Source of the DNA: Pachyseris speciosa
Lineage: Eukaryota; Cnidaria; Anthozoa; Scleractinia; Pachyseridae
DNA length: 64,000 bases
Reading direction: 5' to 3'
NCBI GenBank assembly: GCA_016490735.1
Contig: JAEMWC010001430.1
Span: forward strand, 27,501 to 91,500
Under the pieces are notes generated by a model, which was not told the DNA's origin, did no database searches, and saw only the letters and a list, made by a program, of their open reading frames with translations. Shown in pieces: positions 23,987 to 34,224 of the stretch. Numbering within the stretch: position 1 is the first letter of the stretch; each line of letters starts with the position of its first letter. Position numbers and translations under genes: made by a program.

Positions 23987-24358
23987 CATCTGGTACAAGG
24001 CGTCGATCTGTTGCCTTTGCTGAACAACTGAGGCATTCAATCTTTCGACGTCATTCTTCAACGCCGCAATCTCTTGCGTCTGCGCCAGCTGTGTTTGTTC
24101 AAAGCCTTCTTCCACACCCGCCAAGGCGTTAACCAAGGTTTTTACTTCACCACTAATATCTTCCATCCGCCAATTGTGATTTGATAAGGCCCAGCTGTGA
24201 GACGCAATAGTTGCTTGAGCTTCACAGAGGCCTTGAGTGATACCTTCTGTATTACGATTTTGAAGAGAATTCCCTTCCACACGCGCCATGACAACAATAA
24301 GATGCTCGCTCACATTTTCTCTCAGATGCGAGGCCAGATCTTCACGACTCATCAACTC
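23987..24358 (-). CDS. TRAF-like gene, exon 7: last zinc-finger end and coiled coil
   Basis: An exon of 372 nt (124 codons, phase 0 at both ends). The acceptor is a T-rich tract followed by GTATACAG at 24359; the donor is ATG|GTAAGAG at 23986. The start ELMSREDLASHLREN...SEHL supplies the histidines that close the fifth TRAF zinc finger, as in TRAF proteins where a final HL..N..HL follows the last cysteine pair. Residues from about 280 to 341 (GEVKTLVNALAGVEEGF, then AALKNDVERLNASVVQQR) have heptad spacing of a coiled coil, the trimerisation segment in this family. An ORF scan would report it as an isolated 136-aa protein, but the splice sites and phase show an internal exon. No MATH exon follows within the window. 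Exon identity is well supported; completeness of the gene is not. Confidence 0.85.
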
Positions 24359-25699
24359 CTGTATACGTTGTCGCCAAAGGAAAAAAAGACAAGCAAAACA
24401 ATCAACAATAAATTAATATTAGTAATAACAACTTCGCATAAGTCAACTACCAGTAATCATAGATTACGGGAAATCACTGTCAGCTGGTTTAGCTCTTGGT
24501 TTGATTTCAGTTGGTTTTCGCGCTGCCAAAACAGGCAAGAGGAGTACTCGGAAAAAAAACATTAATTCATTTCCATCATGCTCTGCAGTTACGGGTGTAT
24601 ATCCACCCATGCTTTGAAATACCTGCAACTTTTCCAAATCCCGGTCTATGGTTAAAATGAGCCATTGTTATTGCCAACTGCCTAAGCTTTTAGACTTTGC
24701 CACCCTAAAACTCCCAATTTTCATGGAATATGACCGTTTATTCTGTTGCAAACAAAAAATGTTGCCTTAGAATGCCCTCAGACAACACCAAACAATATGC
24801 AACTTTGTCTGGCAGTGTCTAAGACAAAAAGTCCTCTTGAGCTTAAAGTCTACGTTGGCAGAAAGCTTCGACTCCACTTCTTGCAATCTATTCCACATTT
24901 TCCCACTCACTTTGTTAGCTAGACCTGGATAACGCTATTTGATTTCAAATACTCTCACGGTCTGTAATGTTCGCGTTTCTAACCCAAAGTAATTCTGGGA
25001 CTCTCTTGCGTAACGGCGACATGGAGGTCCACCAATTTTCATTTCAGATATTTTTTAGAACCGTGTCGAGCCACCCGGTTCTGCTGGCAAAACATTGCAC
25101 CGATTGCATTATTTACATGTCAAAAATGGCCAAAATTGTCATGCCAGGTCCTGGAATCCACTCACAAAACGGCGAAAGACACAACTTCACTCCGTGAATG
25201 GCCATCACTTGCTCGCATACTTTCGGCGGCCTACTTCGTGTGAAATTGCTTCTCACCTCCGTTTTCTTTCAAAGAATTGCCTTTACCCATCAACCCAGCT
25301 TTATGATGCCAGGCAGGAGGCTTCTGAGGTGGAAAATGGCTCCAAAAATACACTTATAAATCAAATAAGCAACGAATTGTAGCTGCAGTGTTCGTTTAGA
25401 AATAAACGACAGCTAGCGTGACAAGCGTGACAACAAAGATAGAGCCTTCGGTGTTGTGGCCCAGCGAAATCGCCGTGGTAACCCCTTATATGGAGTAGCC
25501 AGGTCGATTTGACCTCCTACCCTCCGAAAATTGGAAAAAAGACATACAAAAGGTCTGTCGGAAAAGGGTTAAGGTACTATTTACGTTTTCCTTGATCTAT
25601 ACTTGCAATTGTTAGACATGACCTAAAGCAAGAACAAACAAAAAAGAAAAGGAAAAAGACAAAAAAAAAAACCTGTTGCAATGCACAAAGCAAACCTAC
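24359..25699. other. intron between exons 6 and 7
   Basis: No recognised element. T-rich acceptor tract at its end. Plus frames at 24967-25197 and 25095-25382 have no domain. Confidence 0.6.
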
Positions 25700-25780
25700 C
25701 TCGCAGGTACAACCAAATTCTCTGAAAGGACAACTATTTCGTGTACAACTGCCATTAAATGGATCATTATGAAGAGTTAG
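25700..25780 (-). CDS. TRAF-like gene, exon 6: zinc-finger segment
   Basis: 81 nt, 27 codons, phase 0. The acceptor is TCTTTCCCAG, the donor GCGAG|GTAGGT. It encodes LTLHNDPFNGSC then TRNSCPFREFGCTCE. His194 and Cys202 complete the fourth finger, and CPFREFGC (Cys207, Cys214) opens the fifth, closely matching the CPF..FGC wording of TRAF-type fingers. Residue numbers assume translation from 48521 and joining of the exons listed. The exon sits 105 bases from the plus-strand SINE at 25886, so insertion stopped short of the splice site. Confidence 0.85.
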
Positions 25781-25885
25781 CTGGGAAAGACGAGAAAAAA
25801 GAAACAACCAATATGAAATGCCAGCCGCTGTGACGCAACTATCGAGCACACAGCTCTGGGGAGTGCCAAACTTAAGCTGATCCTA

Positions 25886-26128
25886 TTGCAATGTATTGCG
25901 GATAAGGACGACGGATAAGGACGATAAACCGTAGGCCCCGTCTCACAACTCTTCATAATTGATTCTGTGGGACGTAAAAGAACCCACACACTGTTCGAAA
26001 AGAGTAGGGAACGTAGTTCCTGGTGTGGTGGTCTATCTCTCATCTGATGATTAAATGCTCAGAGATATTAGCTGCATAAGCTACTCTAAAAATCAGAGGG
26101 TAAATAAAAGTGATGTGATGTGATGTGA
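25886..26128 (+). mobile_element. SINE, 5'-truncated, with (TGATG)n tail
   Basis: The body GGATAAGGACGATAAACCGT, then CTGTGGGACGT-AAAGAACC and CACACACTGTTCGAAAAGAG is shared with the minus-strand SINE at 26165-26568. The tRNA head is missing. It ends in GTGATGTGATGTGATG, a short-repeat tail. The shared centre recalls the deeply conserved central domains of metazoan SINEs; the exact family is not assigned. Confidence 0.75.
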
Positions 26129-26164
26129 TCAGTTCTGTGCACAATGGCTTGATAAGTGGTTTGG

Positions 26165-26568
26165 GTGCATTGAAGAGTGTGCATATTTGGATTTATATAC
26201 CGCACATATCACATAGTTTCATGGCGGTTTACAATTTTTCTCTAGGGTGAGATCGAACGTCAGCCAGTAAAGGCGCCTCTGGCAGCCGCTATCACTCTAT
26301 ATTTGATCTCACCCACCCACCCAACTACATCCCCTACTCTTTTCGAACAGTGTGTGGGTTCTTTAACGTCCCACAGATTATTAGGCACAAGCAAGTTTTT
26401 TGAGACGGGACCTACGGCTTATCGTCCTTATCCAAGAAGACTAGAAAGTCTAACCGTTTGCAGATGTAATTACAAAGGTAGCACTTTAACACCCACGGTT
26501 TGAACCCGCGACCTCCCGCATGCACGGTAGTCCGGTGGAGTGCTCTACCAACTGAACTAACCGGTCGG
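26165..26568 (-). mobile_element. tRNA-derived SINE, full length
   Basis: On the minus strand the head reads CCGGTTAGTTCAGTTGGTAG AGCACTCC (box A) and GGTCGCGGGTTCAAACC (box B), 72 bases of tRNA-like sequence at 26568-26497. The conserved centre follows, then a 3' part with GCTGCCAGAGGCGCC and AACCGCCATGAAA. The 3' part also occurs at 12905-13055. Orientation is opposite to the neighbouring SINE, with which it meets 3' end to 3' end. Confidence 0.88.
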
Positions 26569-26980
26569 CGGTTAGCTCGGTTGGGACATAGCGGGTCTTT
26601 CTTGAAGCTTAGACGAATGCTGTTTTCTTGTATACTGTAACTTTAACAGGACGAGTATGTCAGAGGTATCATCAACAGCAAGCACTGAGTTAAGACTTGA
26701 ACGCGTGCAACATCCGCATCACGCCAGCCGCTGGAATTAACTAACTAAAAGTACATAATTTATACATTTAGCCAGAGAAAGTTGGAATTCTTTGAACATG
26801 CAACTCCATGGCATCTTTATAACGTCTACACTGCCGAGGTCACCAGCATGGTCTTCATCATTCACGTCCAACTGAGTCAACCAGCAGATACAATGAATGG
26901 AAAAGTTTGTCGAAGCCTTAGCAAATATCAAACAAAGCCGGTCGTAAAAAAATAAATTTTTGCCTAAGATTTCAACTCAC

Positions 26981-27055
26981 CTGGCTACGAGGTATGTTGT
27001 CGACACCACAATTGGGACAGCTAAGAGGAAAATCTTGACAATTTTCAAGATGATT
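26981..27055 (-). CDS. TRAF-like gene, exon 5: zinc-finger segment
   Basis: 75 nt, 25 codons, phase 0. The acceptor is CACACCTTTGTAG, the donor AGCCAG|GTGAGTTG. It encodes NHLENCQDFPLSCPNC then GVDNIPRSQ. His167 and Cys171 close the third finger and Cys178/Cys181 (CPNC) open the fourth, the standard H-x3-C...CPN.C arrangement of TRAF fingers. The exon is too short for any long-ORF search. It lies between the SINE pair on the left and the palindromic MITE at 27141-27234. Confidence 0.88.
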
Positions 27056-27140
27056 CTACAAAGGTGTGAAAGAAAACATTATTTTAACAACGAATGCTCA
27101 AGAACAGTTGACCAACTACTTGTAGTCTAGCTACAAAATA

Positions 27141-27234
27141 GCCTCCCACGCAGTCGTTTTTAGGGGAGTCGTATTTCACTTCCTCCTCACAAGAGGTGAA
27201 ATACGAGTCCCCTAAAAACGACTGCGTGGAAGGC
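27141..27234. mobile_element. short palindromic MITE
   Basis: GCCTCCCACGCAGTCGTTTT and its near-perfect inverse at 27213-27234 are joined by a CTCCTC loop. 94 bp, 86 bases from the exon 5 acceptor. Confidence 0.75.
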
Positions 27235-28120
27235 AAGCCACAAAAGGAGCACTAAGAAGTGAGCAAAAATAGCCTGTTGCAGTGATAGGCCTCACTTTTC
27301 CAAGGATTCTTTTACATTTGCCCACACATTCTCACTTGGGGTGTGTTCCTTTCGGAGAATCCAAAAACAGATTTTTGATCTAAAAATGGATTTTACGTTC
27401 CTTTTGATAAATCCAAATCTGGATTTCGGATCTAATGAATCCTTTCGGAGAAAAGATTTACTGGATTTGAAATACGCGAATCTAAATCCAGATTTTCAGA
27501 TTTGTGATCTGCTCCGTTCCTTTCGCCAGTGGATTTGAAATTAATCTCACTGAACAGCAGTTTTTCCTGTTTATGATAGGTATGTGACAGCCACCGATCG
27601 CTCCCATTGCTTCAGGAAAACGTTTGAATTATCTCTTCAGATTTTTCGTTCTCCTCTGTAAACCTTTGACCAGACGAAAAGTCCATAAATTGCTGGAAAA
27701 TTAGTTGATTACAAACTCGCCTTTAAACACGACAAGCACTCACTTGTCACGTAAAATCTATCTGCCTCAGATCGAAGGCTTTCGTGGTTTCCTAAGACTC
27801 ATCAAGTCAAAAGTACTTGCTTTCGAAGTGGGTTGTGCTAATGTGGTAAGGCAGGTACCACATGCAGCTGCTATAATCGTTCCAAGCAGTCGACTGTGCG
27901 CTTAGACATTCGAAAGCGACTGCGGAAAGTTTGCAAGCTCTATTGTGGTACAGTAAACTCCACGTAATTTTCAATTCTCGTGCCTTTCTTGCTGATTCTG
28001 TGCGAGTAACTCCAGGACGCAATGGTTGGTATTTGAATCACCCAATAAGTTTGTCTCAATACTATCATCACATACCTCATCAAGAAGAAGATAGCTTGTA
28101 ATTTGTTTTGAAGCTGCAAT

Positions 28121-28388
28121 CATGGACAAAAGTAGTTGAGACACCCCCCTGAAAAAAGCTTGTTCATTGAACGCGTGAGCTTTCCAATCTCCAATCCTCA
28201 CATTTCGACACCCTCCCCGCTTTCCAATGTTGTAGCCACATGCCAGTATCCACGGAGCGTATTTCAACATTGAAAAAGGGGAGAGGGGGGCTTGGCTGTC
28301 GACAAAAAGAGGTTTTTTTTCAATTACGGAAGGACACTGATAGAAAGCGATTATTTTGCTCAAATGTGTCAACACTTTTGTCCATAAT
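28121..28388 (+). mobile_element. MITE with CATGGACAAAAGT ends, copy 1
   Basis: The left CATGGACAAAAGTAGTTGAG and the inverted right ATGGACAAAAGTGTTGACAC form imperfect TIRs. About 90 percent alike by eye to copy 2 at 29725-29988. Confidence 0.75.
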
Positions 28389-29724
28389 TGTCTGAAATTG
28401 CCTTTCAGCGAAAACAAATGGAACTGTGCTATATATGTATTGAAAGTACTGAAATATCTTTAACACTGAAATACAAACCGTCTAGTTGTAGTTTAAGACA
28501 GGTTTTGGAGGCTTAAGAGCAGTGCAGGATAGTTGTCCACAGACTCGTTCCCAGTCTCCGCGCATTAGCAGCCACTCCAGTGCACAGCAATACTTAGTGG
28601 TCCCGCTGGGCAGAAGTTGAGTCCACACACGTTAGAAAACAACGAATCATGTACGTAAGAAAATACGGCAAAGTAAATACCCACATTCCCGTCCGAAAAG
28701 ATTTTGATTCGCGAAATTTGTCTGTGTGATTTTGCTGATAACAATCTCAGTGATTGAAGTTCATTGAACACAGCAGCAGAAGTCTAGCATGACACAAGCT
28801 ATTACTGACGTTGCCACAGTTCTCATGAACAGTTCCCAGGCATAAAAACCAGATTGTCTACTTCTGTCCTTGATGTTGTTAGCGGAATATTTGCCCTGAG
28901 GTGGCTTTGCAACGATTCACAACTGTTCACGACGGTTCACATCGGTTCACATAACTCAAATAAAGTATATCTTTTATGTTCTTTAACTGGGGATGTGAAC
29001 CGTTGTGAACCATTGAAAAATAATGCCTTGCTGATGTGAACCGTTCAGAATAAAGCTCTGAAACAATGTAAACCGTGCGAGTACATTTGAAAACGCAATC
29101 AAAGCGCAGATTTTTTTGTTCAGACAAAAAGTTCCGCTACTGAAACTGGAACTGGTTTACGGTCACACACCTTCACTCGCAAGTATAAAAAGACAGTTTC
29201 GTTTCTTTTTATTTCTTTGTTCCTACAGCAATACTGGTTTTTTCGTAGCGTTCACAATCCGATGCGTTTATATTTTGTTCCATTGCCTTTGGCTTGTCGT
29301 GGTGACGTTCACAGAGGCAATGAAGGTGTTAACCAGTAACCTGAGAAAAGACTGGGTACGAGTATGAAAAATTCAAGGTATATGTGGAGTTTAGTCTTTT
29401 ATGAACTTGATCTTTTGTCCTTAAGGATACGGCAAAGAGATGCATAGGAAATTTTGTATTTTGGCACAATGTATTGCTTCTTTGCGCTCTGAATTTCCGT
29501 AAAAAACAAAACAATTTTCCCCTTTCTTCACCAATGGCTCCTCAAAAACCATTTTGTGAAATAATTCTCGCCAATAATTAACCGAAGTGACACAATAATT
29601 GTACTCCACCGTCGCGCGACAGGTTTTCTAGTTTGCTAAACAATGATGCTAAGTCCTACTGAGTAGTTGGCACAGTGATGATGCTGAGAAAGATCCTCAC
29701 TGTGGAAAATATAATTCAGACAAT

Positions 29725-29988
29725 CATGGACAAAAGTAGTTGAGACACTCCCCTAAAAAGAGCTTGTTCATTGAACGCGTGAGTTTTCCAATCTCCAATT
29801 CTCACATTTCGACCCCTTCCCCCTTTTCAATGTTGTAATCACGTGCCAGTATCCACAGAGCGTATTTCAACATTGAAAAGGGGGAGAGGGGAACTTGGCT
29901 GTCGACAAAAAAGTTTTTTTTAAAATTACGGAAGGACACTGATGGAAAGCAATTATTTTGCTCAAATGTGTCAACACTTTTTTCCATA
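29725..29988 (+). mobile_element. MITE with CATGGACAAAAGT ends, copy 2
   Basis: Same orientation and length as 28121-28388. Shared words include GAACGCGTGAG, GAGCGTATTTCAACATTGAA and CTTGGCTGTCGACAAAAA. Confidence 0.75.
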
Positions 29989-30278
29989 ATTGTGTATTCA
30001 GTGAATATGCGAGGTTGCTGTACTTATACAATCCTTTTCGGAGTTTGTGTTCCATTCGATCGTGAAATCTTGTGAATCTCGGATCAAAAATCCCTTTTTG
30101 GATCCACTGAAAGGAACACACCCCTATTGTTGATGTTGTTGTTTTCATTTTCATTTAGGTTAGTTTTTTAAATCTCTTTTTGCATAATTTCCGTTCACTG
30201 TCACTTCCCTTAAGATTGCCCACGGAAAGAGTGAACTAAATAGCTAAAGTTCTCGTATTTATAACGTTCGTCATTTAC

Positions 30279-30443
30279 CTGGAGATTTCCGATTGTCTCC
30301 ACAGAGTTACAGTACCGACATGTTACTTTACGGCAGCTACATTCTTCCTTCTCGTGGAAGGCTAGCTTGCAGACTGCTACCTCTCTCATGCAGCCATCAT
30401 TGCCACAGCACACAGGTCTCCATGGACACTCATTCTGATGATC
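30279..30443 (-). CDS. TRAF-like gene, exon 4: zinc fingers 1-3
   Basis: 165 nt, 55 codons, phase 0. The acceptor is CTCCATGTAG, the donor CTCCAG|GTAAATG. It encodes DHQNECPWRPVCCGNDGC, then a middle ending LAFHEKEECSCRKVTCRYC and NSVETIGNLQ. His112/Cys116 close finger 1; Cys122 or 123, Cys128, His140 and Cys145 form finger 2; Cys152/Cys155 open finger 3. The H-x4-C and R-x-V-x-C-x2-C spacing is that of zf-TRAF domains, which in family members position the RING for ubiquitin transfer. This is the most diagnostic exon of the gene. It lies 155 bases right of the 27338-30124 element. Confidence 0.92.
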
Positions 30444-30979
30444 CTACATGGAGAATAAATGGCACGTATGACACGCGTAGAGTATTAAGCTGACAGCATA
30501 GCACGGCTGTGCAGGCTATCGGTAAGATCTGACCTGTTCACAACATCACTGATTTTCACTTTACTAAAACAAATAACTACAGTGCGATCTCTATTAAGCG
30601 GCCACCCTCGGGACTTTGAAAAGTGGCCGTTTAATAGAGGTACAATATAACTTGGGTAGAAATGGCATTCAAAGTGATTTATTGACTCTATAGAGCAAAA
30701 TGCTCGTTGAAAAGTGAAGATACATTCAAAACTCATTGTAAAAAAACATCAAATGCCCTGTATTGGCGCATTTCCAGTCCGCGTAAAGTTGTACTGTACT
30801 TCTAACACAGAGGGCATGCTACTTGAAGTACAGTACAGGTGTTGCCTATGTGCAGAAAAATGTGCTAATCTATGTAACAAAACCACGTTTCTTACACCTT
30901 TTTTTTACACAACAGTCTGTGTAAATTCGGTTGTGTCGAAAAGGAAGACCCAAAAACGAAGACCGAAGACCGAAGACCC

Positions 30980-31200
30980 ACTGGTCTAAAACGAAGACCC
31001 TGTGGTCTAAAACGAAGACCCACTTGTTTAAAACGAAGACCCTGTGGTCTAAAACGAAGACCCACTTGTCTAAAACGAAGACCCTGTGGTCTAAAACGAA
31101 GACCTACTGGTCTAAAACGAAGACCCTGTGGTCTAAAACAAAGACCCACTGGTCTAAAACGAAGACCCTGTGGTCTAAAACGAAGACCCACTGGTCTACT
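30980..31200 (+). repeat. 21-bp tandem array, left arm
   Basis: About ten units of GGTCTAAAACGAAGACCC plus ACT or TGT. Units ending TGT and ACT largely alternate, giving a 42-bp higher-order period. Each unit contains GGTCT and AGACC, able to pair across a 7-base loop. Reading frames stay open on both strands because 21 is divisible by 3; no protein is implied. Confidence 0.95.
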
Positions 31201-31677
31201 TAAAATGTCATCTGAACGCGCGACACACTTGGCAGTTACTTTATCTCAGTCGATACAACACGTGTCAAACTGTGCAACGCAATTAAATTCCAGCAGTATA
31301 GAAATATACGTTTTAGTCGCTGACGAATTTAGTATATTTTGTCATCGCCAATGTTCTATTTTTCAAATGCATATGAGCAAATTATGATAAGGTGACTTCG
31401 TTACTTTGCTATACTGTCCTTATCATATAAAGGCGCAAAGGTCAACTGTGCGTGACTCGCAAATTTACTCACCACGTGCTACAAGAATGTGATTATTAGG
31501 GAACGTTTGAGCCGGGTAACAGTAAAGAGTTGTTTAGAGCTTCTATTGGGCAGTTGAAAGTAACTTAATTAGGGCTTCAGAAACGGACAACAGTATTTTC
31601 GTTTTCGCAGAGCTGCATGTTCTCCGGTTATGATCACTGTTACTGTTCGACTGTTTGTTTCAGTCGAGAACTTTAAT

Positions 31678-32123
31678 CAGGGGCACCCAACGAGCCAAAT
31701 CAACCAAAAGCTGTAGAAGGGCATTTTTAAGTACCTTGTGGTGTTTGAAGTCTGTTTAAAGTGATGTTTTCATAAGCTAGAAAAAGTTCATCTGTTCGGA
31801 TTCCCTAGGTGAAAGTTTAATTGCCCGAAAATGTTAGGGAACAAAATCTTCCTTTGAGAAAATGCAAGCTGAAATGAACTTCCACGAGCTTTCTAGGGAA
31901 CTATTTTCTTTCTGAAAATGCTAGCTGACGTTTTTGACTGCCAAAAACAGCAATTACGACCTTTCCGAAAACCTCAGGGGCTATGATTTCCCAATTGCGA
32001 AAATTTTAGGCCACGTTTTAGTTACGAAAATCCGAGTGCACTCTTTAATCGACGCCGAAAACCCAAGGCGAATTACCCTCCACCGAACAGATATCTACCG
32101 AAAGTTGTCGTTGGGTGCCCCTG
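31678..32123. mobile_element. MITE with CAGGGGCACCCAACGA ends
   Basis: Perfect 16-bp terminal inverted repeats CAGGGGCACCCAACGA. TTTAAT flanks both sides (31672-31677, 32124-32129). 446 bp, no coding frame; the terminal repeats enclose several short words such as GAAAATGCTAGCTGA and its relatives. Confidence 0.85.
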
Positions 32124-33622
32124 TTTAATTTGCGATTTTGTGATCTTGTTATGACTAATGAGTTTTCACGCTTTGTGTGCCAAGTTGCACCTTTTAATAT
32201 AACCATAAAAATACAAGAAATTGAAAACTTTGGCCGGGTGCGAATCGCACCATATGCGAATCATGCGTCAAAAGACATTTATAAACATGATAAATGGACA
32301 CAGATTTCGAGCGTGTCCAGGATCCAAACTACTGGCGAACGGAAATTTTGACCGTATGGTAGCAGTTTTGTCAAGACAAGGCAAACAGTATACACCTGTG
32401 TCTTTTAACTCATTATCTACAAGTAAACTTCGCACGAAGTTATTTTTCCCCGAGAGTGCTTGCTAAAAAATTATTTCTCTAAAGTATTGCGTCTTATCAG
32501 GCACTGAAATTACCACTCGATAAAGCTTATTTCGTGACCTTTGCGGTTGTATTTTGTGTTCATATCAGCTGTCAAAATCGTATTAGCAGCGATGGTAAAC
32601 TAACGGAATGCAAATATTAGAGAATAATTTACATTAGCTCTTTTCTTACAAATGCAGGAATTTTCATCCTGAAACAAACCTTTTCCTTTATCCTTCTGCT
32701 ATTTATATTCCAAATCTAAGAGACGTCGAACGAACGCCGATTAAACTTCAATTTTTTTTAGTGGCGGTAATTGAGCATCCCTGTCACACACATCTGTTTG
32801 CAAAGTTCAAGTCGAGCATAATAGCCAAAGAAAAACTTTTACATCCAGTGTTTGAAAATTCAAAAATATCAGACGGGAATATCAGGCTAAAAGCTTTTTA
32901 AATTCCCTCCTTCGAACGAAAAAAATAACCTCTGGCACCCAGGGTACGCAAATCTATGTTTATAGCTCGATCAACAGACAACGCGGTTTTCAAAATCTCA
33001 CCTTTATCGATCGTCGCTTGTATTTGCTATCTACTGCTGTAAAAATCACTCACATGACTTTGCGTTCCTCTTATAAAGGTTTTCATTTAGCCCTTCAAAG
33101 CCCCGAACTTTGCAAATGGCTCTGTCACAGACGGGACTTGCGTGACGGATTTTCGCAATGGTATAGCAGCGCAAATATTTTTGCCGCTTTCGACCAAAAT
33201 TTACCGTACCTGTATGAGTAAAGTAAGGACTACCAGTTCGCCGATACATTCACATCCCAATTGTTTTAATTATTGAAAATTGAAGTCGGTGAGTTCGAAA
33301 GGAAATGAAGTCTCACTTCATTTATTATTCAACGACTTTGCCAAGTGGTTCGAAGACTTGACGTCTTGATGCTCTTGACCTACCGACGAAACTGGACTGT
33401 CATCGTGCGCAGTAGTTTGCTTCTTGGACTCCCATTGAAGAGAAAGCCTACAAAAATTTTTTTTTTCAGTATCTGACTCGAATTTCACTCGAGGTTGACT
33501 TGTGACTCGTGGTTGACTCGTTCTGCGACATAACTCAACTGCGACACATGGAAATGAACTCGTAGTCTAATGTACGGACTGTCCATTTAACAAAAATTTA
33601 AAGATACGCCATCTTTTGACCT

Positions 33623-33895
33623 ATGCCAGTGAGTCTTCGTTTTAGACCAGTGGGTCTTCGTTTTAGACCAGAGGGTCTTCGTTTTAGACCAGTGGGTCTT
33701 CGTTTTAGACCAGTGGGTCTTCGTTTTAGACCACAGGGTCTTCGTTTTAGACTACAGGGTCTTCGTTTTAGACAAGTGGGTCTTCGTTTTAGACCACAGG
33801 GTCTTCGTTTTAGACCAGTGGGTCTTCGTTTTAGACCAGTGGGTCTTCGTTTTAGACCACAGGGTCTTCGTTTAAGACCAGTGGGTCTTCGGTCT
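33623..33895 (-). repeat. 21-bp tandem array, right arm
   Basis: About twelve units, the inverse of the left array (TCTTCGTTTTAGACCAGTGG and TCTTCGTTTTAGACCACAGG variants). Alternation of the two variants is less regular than on the left. Confidence 0.95.
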
Positions 33896-34224
33896 TCGTT
33901 TTTGGGTCTTCGTTTTCGACACATCCGTGTAAATTCTACTGTTGTTCAAAAACGTGACGGACGATTTACTTACAATAATCGGTAACTGCTGTTTGACGTT
34001 GTGGGGCGCGAAATTGTAAAGAGAAGATCAAGGCAAGGTCCGCGTAACCATGAAGCTGGAAAAGATTTGCTCGTGTAAACATTTTGCGTCTTATGACATG
34101 TCATTACCGGAGATTAAATTGCAGGTCTTGTTGTTATCAGTTATCACCTATTCTTATTCCTGTCACCATGTCGCTTGAAAAGATAATTTGCTGACCGCTA
34201 AATAGAGGTAAAAAAGCAATAAAT

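Larger units (their letters stand above)
27338..30124. mobile_element. 2.8-kb TIR element filling the exon 4-5 intron
   Basis: The left end GGGGTGTGTTCCTTTCGGAG and the inverted right end GGGGTGTGTTCCTTTCAGTG are matched over about 30 bp, both continuing to ATCCAAAAA. No clear target duplication was found. Several internal words near the left end repeat AATCCAAATCTGGATTT-like sequence. It contains two same-orientation copies of another MITE (28121-28388 and 29725-29988). No transposase frame is recognisable, so it is non-autonomous. It leaves only short flanks to exons 5 and 4. Confidence 0.7.
30929..33926. mobile_element. 3-kb element with 10-bp target duplication and TIRs made of 21-bp arrays
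   Basis: GTGTAAATTC occurs directly outside both ends (30919-30928, 33927-33936). Ends: left GGTTGTGTCGAAAAGGAAGA, inverted right GGATGTGTCGAAAACGAAGA, then CCCAAAAACGAAGACCGAAG in both. The ends lead into tandem arrays of a 21-bp unit in opposite orientation (30980-31200 and 33623-33895). The interior has no domain-bearing frame and contains a nested MITE (31678-32123). A 9-10-bp duplication with long arms suggests a Mutator-like mobiliser, as inference. Confidence 0.8.

Noticed and set aside
25577..25849. A 90-aa stand-alone protein
   Set aside because: Only 81 bases of it are coding; clear splice sites on both sides show an internal exon of the TRAF-like gene and the rest is intron.
26737..26931. 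Possible extra TRAF exon on the minus strand
   Set aside because: It lies between exons 5 and 6, which already join in frame, and its residues lack finger spacing.
30892..31203. Open frames on both strands with heptapeptide repeats, and a CRISPR-like appearance of regular repeats
   Set aside because: The 21-bp unit has no unique spacers and is a multiple of three, so frames stay open without coding. It forms the arm of a transposable element in a eukaryotic genome.
33598..33985. Arginine-rich repeat protein frames
   Set aside because: Same 21-bp array in the other arm; no start context or flanking exon signals.
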